DNA of 9,477 nt, from assembly GCA_038150465.1 (NCBI GenBank), contig JAYOTP010000047.1:1-9477 (forward strand). Direction: 5' to 3'. Positions 6,059 through 9,477 of this stretch are shown here, piece by piece. This stretch comes from RFXV01 sp038150465 (lineage in GTDB: Bacteria; Bacteroidota; Bacteroidia; Flavobacteriales; Schleiferiaceae). A program made the position numbers and the translations under genes. Position 1 is the first letter of the stretch; each line of letters starts with the position of its first letter. The notes under the pieces are model-generated. The model saw nothing but the letters and a program-made list of their open reading frames with translations. It searched no databases and was not told where the DNA came from.

Positions 6059-9000
6059 ATGAAGTACTTCTTTTTTCTTCTGGCATTCCTCGGCTTATCC
6101 ATTGTATCAATGGCTCAATCCTCCTACAAGGAGATGATGAACGATCCTTCCGTCAACTTTTATGATGTGGTAAAGGCGGCCGAGCGCTATTTCGACACGC
6201 ACGATAAAGGTGAAGGATCGGGCTACAAAGGCTATCAGCGCTGGAAGGCAGAGAATGAAGCCAAGTATTTCCCCTCAGGAGATCGAAGCAATGTGGATCC
6301 ATTTTTCGTGGAGAAGGCCTACCAACAGATCCTCAGCAATGTTCCGGCGCAAAAGTCCACCTTCAACAACGGCTGGCGTGACCTCGGTCCTTATGATGCC
6401 AACACCATTACAGAACACTATGCGCCTGGCATCGGAAGGGTGGAATCATTCTACGTCGATCCGATGAATATGAACAGGATCTACATCGGCTCGAGAAGCG
6501 GTGGCTTTTGGTTCACCAACGATCAGGGCGCCAGCTGGACGAACGCCACAGATTTCATGTTCGCCACGGGTGTCAATACCATTACGGCATCACCTACGAA
6601 CTCAGACTCCGTGCTGATCAACCTGCGCAATCCAATGCAAGGCGCCACGCACGGTCTGTATCGCTCCACCGACGGCGGCGCCACATTTTCCATCACGCCT
6701 TTCAATCCCAACAATCTCGGCTGGGGCGGCATGGGAACGAGTGATCAAATTCGCAAGATCGCCTACCATCCGCTCGTGCCTGACCTGATCTTCATCTGTA
6801 CGAATCGGGGGCTTTTCCGATCCGATGACAACCTGCAATCGTGGACACAACCGCTGACTTCCGGCGACATCGTCGACATCGAATTCCACCCGACCGACCC
6901 GGACATCCTCTACCTCTACGACAACAGCTGGAACGCCTGGGATCCGGATGCCATCCTTCGCTCAACAGACAGGGGGGTGACCTATTCCAACTCGGCAAGC
7001 ATGCCGCTCAATGCGCATTCCCGCGGCTATATCGAGGTGAGTCAAAGCTGTCCGGGCTGCGTCTACTTTGCCTCAGCCAACGGCATCTGGAAGTCTTTTG
7101 ATGAAGGACAGAACTTTGACTTCATGTCTGCGCCGAACAAGAATTGGATCGGTGGAATGGCTGTTTCTGAATACGATACCACCCAGATCATCTACGGCTC
7201 GGTGGATCTCGAGGCGAGCTCAGACGGCGGAAGAACATTTGCCCAATGCACCTGGTGGACCGGCGGCATCCCGACCATTCCGGATACCACCTACGTACAT
7301 GCCGATCTTCGGACGGCCGAAAACATCAATGGCGTTTTCTATGTGGGCACGGATGGTTATTTGTGCAATAGTCATGACAATGGGAAGACCTGGCATCGTT
7401 TGAACGATGGCACCGGGATCAGAGAGTTTTACCGGGCGGGTCTTAGCCAGTCCAACTGGGAAGTGGCCGTGGCGGGATCTCAGGACAACGGCAGCAGTGT
7501 CCATTTGGAGAATGGATGGAATGAGTGGAATGGCGGGGATGGAATGGAAGGAATATGTCTGCCGCTGAACGATGAGTGGATGCTGGGCAGCTGGCAATTC
7601 GGAACGCGTTTTCGCAGCAAAGACAAAGCGCAGACATGGCATGGAGTCGGTACTCCGGAACGCGGTGACTGGATCGCCCCGATGGCCCTTGATCCAAACC
7701 ACCAAATGCGTGTGTATCACTGTACAGATACCATCTACAGATCGGAAGTTTTCGGTACGGGCTGGCAGTTTGTAAGCGCACCGGGCATTGACAACATCAT
7801 ACACTGCGTGATCGCCGAAAACAACTCAAACATCATGGTGATCTCAAGGGGCAGCACCTTGCTCAGATCCAATGACGCTGGGCAGAGCTGGGTTTCCATA
7901 AGCAATGGCCTTCCGGGCCATTGGATCTCGGATATCGCTTTTGCGCCCAATGATGATCAGATACTGGTGGTCACCTATGAGCGCCATCAGAACGACGGGC
8001 AGAAAGTGTATATCTCCTTCGATCAAGGCGGCAGCTGGACCAATATCACCGGATCGCTGGGTGATATGCCCATTCGCTCGGTAGCCATCGACCACACCGC
8101 AGCACAAAACATCTACCTCGGCGGAGAGATCGGGATCTATTCGAAACCGATGTTCTCGGGCAGCTGGTCGCTGTACAACCCCAACTTGCCCAATGTTTCG
8201 GTGCGCGAACTGGAGATTCAGTATGCCACGAACATCATCAGGGCCATCACCTGGGGCCGGGGCATGTGGGAATACACCCTGGTAGGCCGCAACGACCATC
8301 CCAATATTTGGACGACCCGGATCACCGATCCGCCCACGGATGTGCTGCCCAACGAGATGGATCCGCAATTTGTGACATCGGTCATCTCGGACGACGGAGC
8401 GATCAGCAGCGCATTTGTTCGCTGGTCTGTAGGGTCGCCGACGCTGGACAGTGTGATCGTGATGAGCCGAACCATAGACAGCACCTGGGTGAGTGTTTCG
8501 CCCATTCCTGCACTGCAGGAAGGCACAGATGTCTACTTCAAGGTCTTTGCCGTGGGATCTTCTGCAGACACCACCGAGACTTATAAATTCCACTATGAGA
8601 CCAGGCCTGACTGCATGTCCTTTGGGAACATGGGTTGGGCCACAGGGGTCACTTTGGTCGATTTCGGAGACATTTACAATGCAACGGGTAAAACCCAGCC
8701 ATATACCGATTACCGCGCCACGGATTCCACTTTGGTCTATCTGGATTCAACCTACGATCTGAGCGTCAACTTGAACACCGATGGCAATTACACCATCCAG
8801 GCCATGGCTTGGATCGACTGGAACAACGACTCTGATTTTGACGATCCGGGTGAGGAATATGTTTTGGGAAGTGCTCAAAACACCGCGGATGGCCCGACCA
8901 GCCAATCGCCTTTGTCCATCACCGTTCCGTCCAACGCGGCAATAGGACCGGTCAAGATGCGTGTTTCCGCCAAATTCGCATCGGCTCCGACCGCCTGTGA

Positions 9001-9319
9001 AACAGATTTCGATGGCGAGGTGGAAGATTATGCCCTTGTGGTTTCACCCAACTCGGGCATGGGCTTAGGCAGGTTGTTTGGTCAAGCGGGCCTTATTTCT
9101 CCAAACCCATCGACGGGCGAATTTTCCATCCAATTCGATGCCCTACAGGCCAAAGTGCATGTGCTGATCTACAGTCAGGAAGGGCGGGTCGTGAGCGATG
9201 AAACTTTCTCAGATACATCGGAGATCCCATTCGATCTGGACGTGGCCAGTGGCATCTACTATGTGGTAACGGAGATCGATGAAAAGAAGGAAGTTTTCAA
9301 GTTGATCATCAGCGAATAG
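6059..9319 (+). CDS. T9SS-secreted Asp-box (sortilin/BNR-like) propeller protein with GEVED domain
   Basis: The product has 1086 residues. Residues 1-20 are a signal peptide (FFFLLAFLGLSIVSMAQ). A leader-like segment 21-100 follows (KGYQRWKAENEAKYFPSGDR). Residues about 105-740 carry repeated Asp-boxes (S/T-x-D-x-G-x-T-W/F): TNDQGASW 153-160, STDGGATF 203-210, degenerate SDDNLQSW 255-262, STDRGVTY 302-309, SFDEGQNF 346-353, SSDGGRTF 387-394, SHDNGKTW 438-445, degenerate SKDKAQTW 520-527, SNDAGQSW 604-611 and SFDQGGSW 653-660. This suggests one or two sortilin/VPS10-like propellers. Residues about 745-848 resemble an Ig or Fn3 module. Residues about 852-994 form a GEVED domain, with the acidic DWNNDSDFDDPGEEY (920-934) and GEVEDY (986-991). 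Residues about 1010-1086 are a T9SS type A sorting domain (SPNPSTGEFSI ... GIYYVV ... KLIISE). The expected location is the cell surface or outside. No sialidase active-site Arg/Tyr set was identified, so an adhesive, binding or scaffold role is more likely than catalysis, but this is inference. Confidence 0.93.
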   Translation: MKYFFFLLAFLGLSIVSMAQSSYKEMMNDPSVNFYDVVKAAERYFDTHDKGEGSGYKGYQRWKAENEAKYFPSGDRSNVDPFFVEKAYQQILSNVPAQKSTFNNGWRDLGPYDANTITEHYAPGIGRVESFYVDPMNMNRIYIGSRSGGFWFTNDQGASWTNATDFMFATGVNTITASPTNSDSVLINLRNPMQGATHGLYRSTDGGATFSITPFNPNNLGWGGMGTSDQIRKIAYHPLVPDLIFICTNRGLFRSDDNLQSWTQPLTSGDIVDIEFHPTDPDILYLYDNSWNAWDPDAILRSTDRGVTYSNSASMPLNAHSRGYIEVSQSCPGCVYFASANGIWKSFDEGQNFDFMSAPNKNWIGGMAVSEYDTTQIIYGSVDLEASSDGGRTFAQCTWWTGGIPTIPDTTYVHADLRTAENINGVFYVGTDGYLCNSHDNGKTWHRLNDGTGIREFYRAGLSQSNWEVAVAGSQDNGSSVHLENGWNEWNGGDGMEGICLPLNDEWMLGSWQFGTRFRSKDKAQTWHGVGTPERGDWIAPMALDPNHQMRVYHCTDTIYRSEVFGTGWQFVSAPGIDNIIHCVIAENNSNIMVISRGSTLLRSNDAGQSWVSISNGLPGHWISDIAFAPNDDQILVVTYERHQNDGQKVYISFDQGGSWTNITGSLGDMPIRSVAIDHTAAQNIYLGGEIGIYSKPMFSGSWSLYNPNLPNVSVRELEIQYATNIIRAITWGRGMWEYTLVGRNDHPNIWTTRITDPPTDVLPNEMDPQFVTSVISDDGAISSAFVRWSVGSPTLDSVIVMSRTIDSTWVSVSPIPALQEGTDVYFKVFAVGSSADTTETYKFHYETRPDCMSFGNMGWATGVTLVDFGDIYNATGKTQPYTDYRATDSTLVYLDSTYDLSVNLNTDGNYTIQAMAWIDWNNDSDFDDPGEEYVLGSAQNTADGPTSQSPLSITVPSNAAIGPVKMRVSAKFASAPTACETDFDGEVEDYALVVSPNSGMGLGRLFGQAGLISPNPSTGEFSIQFDALQAKVHVLIYSQEGRVVSDETFSDTSEIPFDLDVASGIYYVVTEIDEKKEVFKLIISE

Positions 9320-9477
9320 GCGATCGCTTTGTCCGAGCGAGACGGGTGGCCCATTTACCATGGCAGCTGATCTCTAAATCGCCAAGCAGATGAGCTGTCG
9401 CTGTCTTCAACAGCAGGTCTTGCTGATTTGAAAATAAAGTGAAGATCATCTCATGGCATGTTCTCCCGTGAAAACGA

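Noticed and set aside
7844..8593. 249-codon leftward open frame opposite the T9SS propeller gene
   Set aside because: It lies entirely opposite Asp-box and Ig-like coding sequence, is rich in His, Arg and Gly as expected of a shadow, and has no motif.
9324..9340. Hairpin TCGCT-7nt-AGCGA just after the T9SS gene stop, as a terminator
   Set aside because: The stem is only 5 bp and no T-tract follows, so it does not meet the pattern of an intrinsic terminator.
9309..9477. Leftward open frame entering from the right edge (about 55 codons, internal ATG giving 46 residues)
   Set aside because: It has no recognisable motif, overlaps the end of the T9SS gene by 11 bases, and its composition gives no coding signal I can see. 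More sequence to the right would decide it.
9453..9477. Possible start of a rightward gene (ATG at 9453 or 9458)
   Set aside because: Only eight codons or fewer are visible and there is no clear ribosome binding site, so it cannot be supported.

Overview
The window looks like a chromosomal segment from a member of the Bacteroidota, probably an assembled scaffold or metagenome bin. Three features point there. A 1086-residue secreted protein ends in a type IX secretion (T9SS) sorting domain and carries a GEVED domain. Several signal peptides end in the 'AQ' cleavage site common in this phylum. Some upstream regions hold A/T-rich elements resembling the Bacteroidota TAnnTTTG -7 box. A finer placement (Flavobacteriales or Saprospiria-like) would be a guess. 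A run of 100 Ns at 2402-2501 is a scaffold gap.

Layout. Six genes run leftward, from 5903 to the left edge. In transcription order they are: a predicted outer-membrane beta-barrel protein (4995-5903); a small ABM-fold protein (4673-4984, 10 nt downstream); a SIMPL/DUF541 protein with an N-terminal membrane anchor (3863-4594); a secreted family-16 glycoside hydrolase (2502-3843, 19 nt downstream) whose 3' end is lost in the gap; a fusion of a RimB-like retropepsin domain with a RimK-type glutamate ligase (836-2266); and, 11 nt further, a secreted propeller-like protein cut by the left edge (1-824). One long gene runs rightward from 6059 to 9319: a signal peptide, Asp-box (sortilin/BNR-like) propeller blades, an Ig/Fn3-like stretch, a GEVED domain and a T9SS sorting domain. 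The 155-bp divergent spacer at 5904-6058 must hold both outward promoters. The last 158 bp carry no convincing gene.

Function. Most products are exported or envelope proteins: a barrel, an anchored SIMPL protein, a beta-glucanase-type hydrolase and two large surface or secreted propellers. The exception is the cytosolic RimB-RimK fusion, which joins a candidate glutamate-adding enzyme and a candidate protease on one chain, probably acting on ribosomal protein S6 or a similar target. I found no CRISPR array, tRNA, rRNA, insertion sequence, phage gene or recognisable defence system. The window is mostly ordinary Bacteroidota surface biology. The RimB-RimK fusion and its tight pairing with a secreted protein are the most interesting points.
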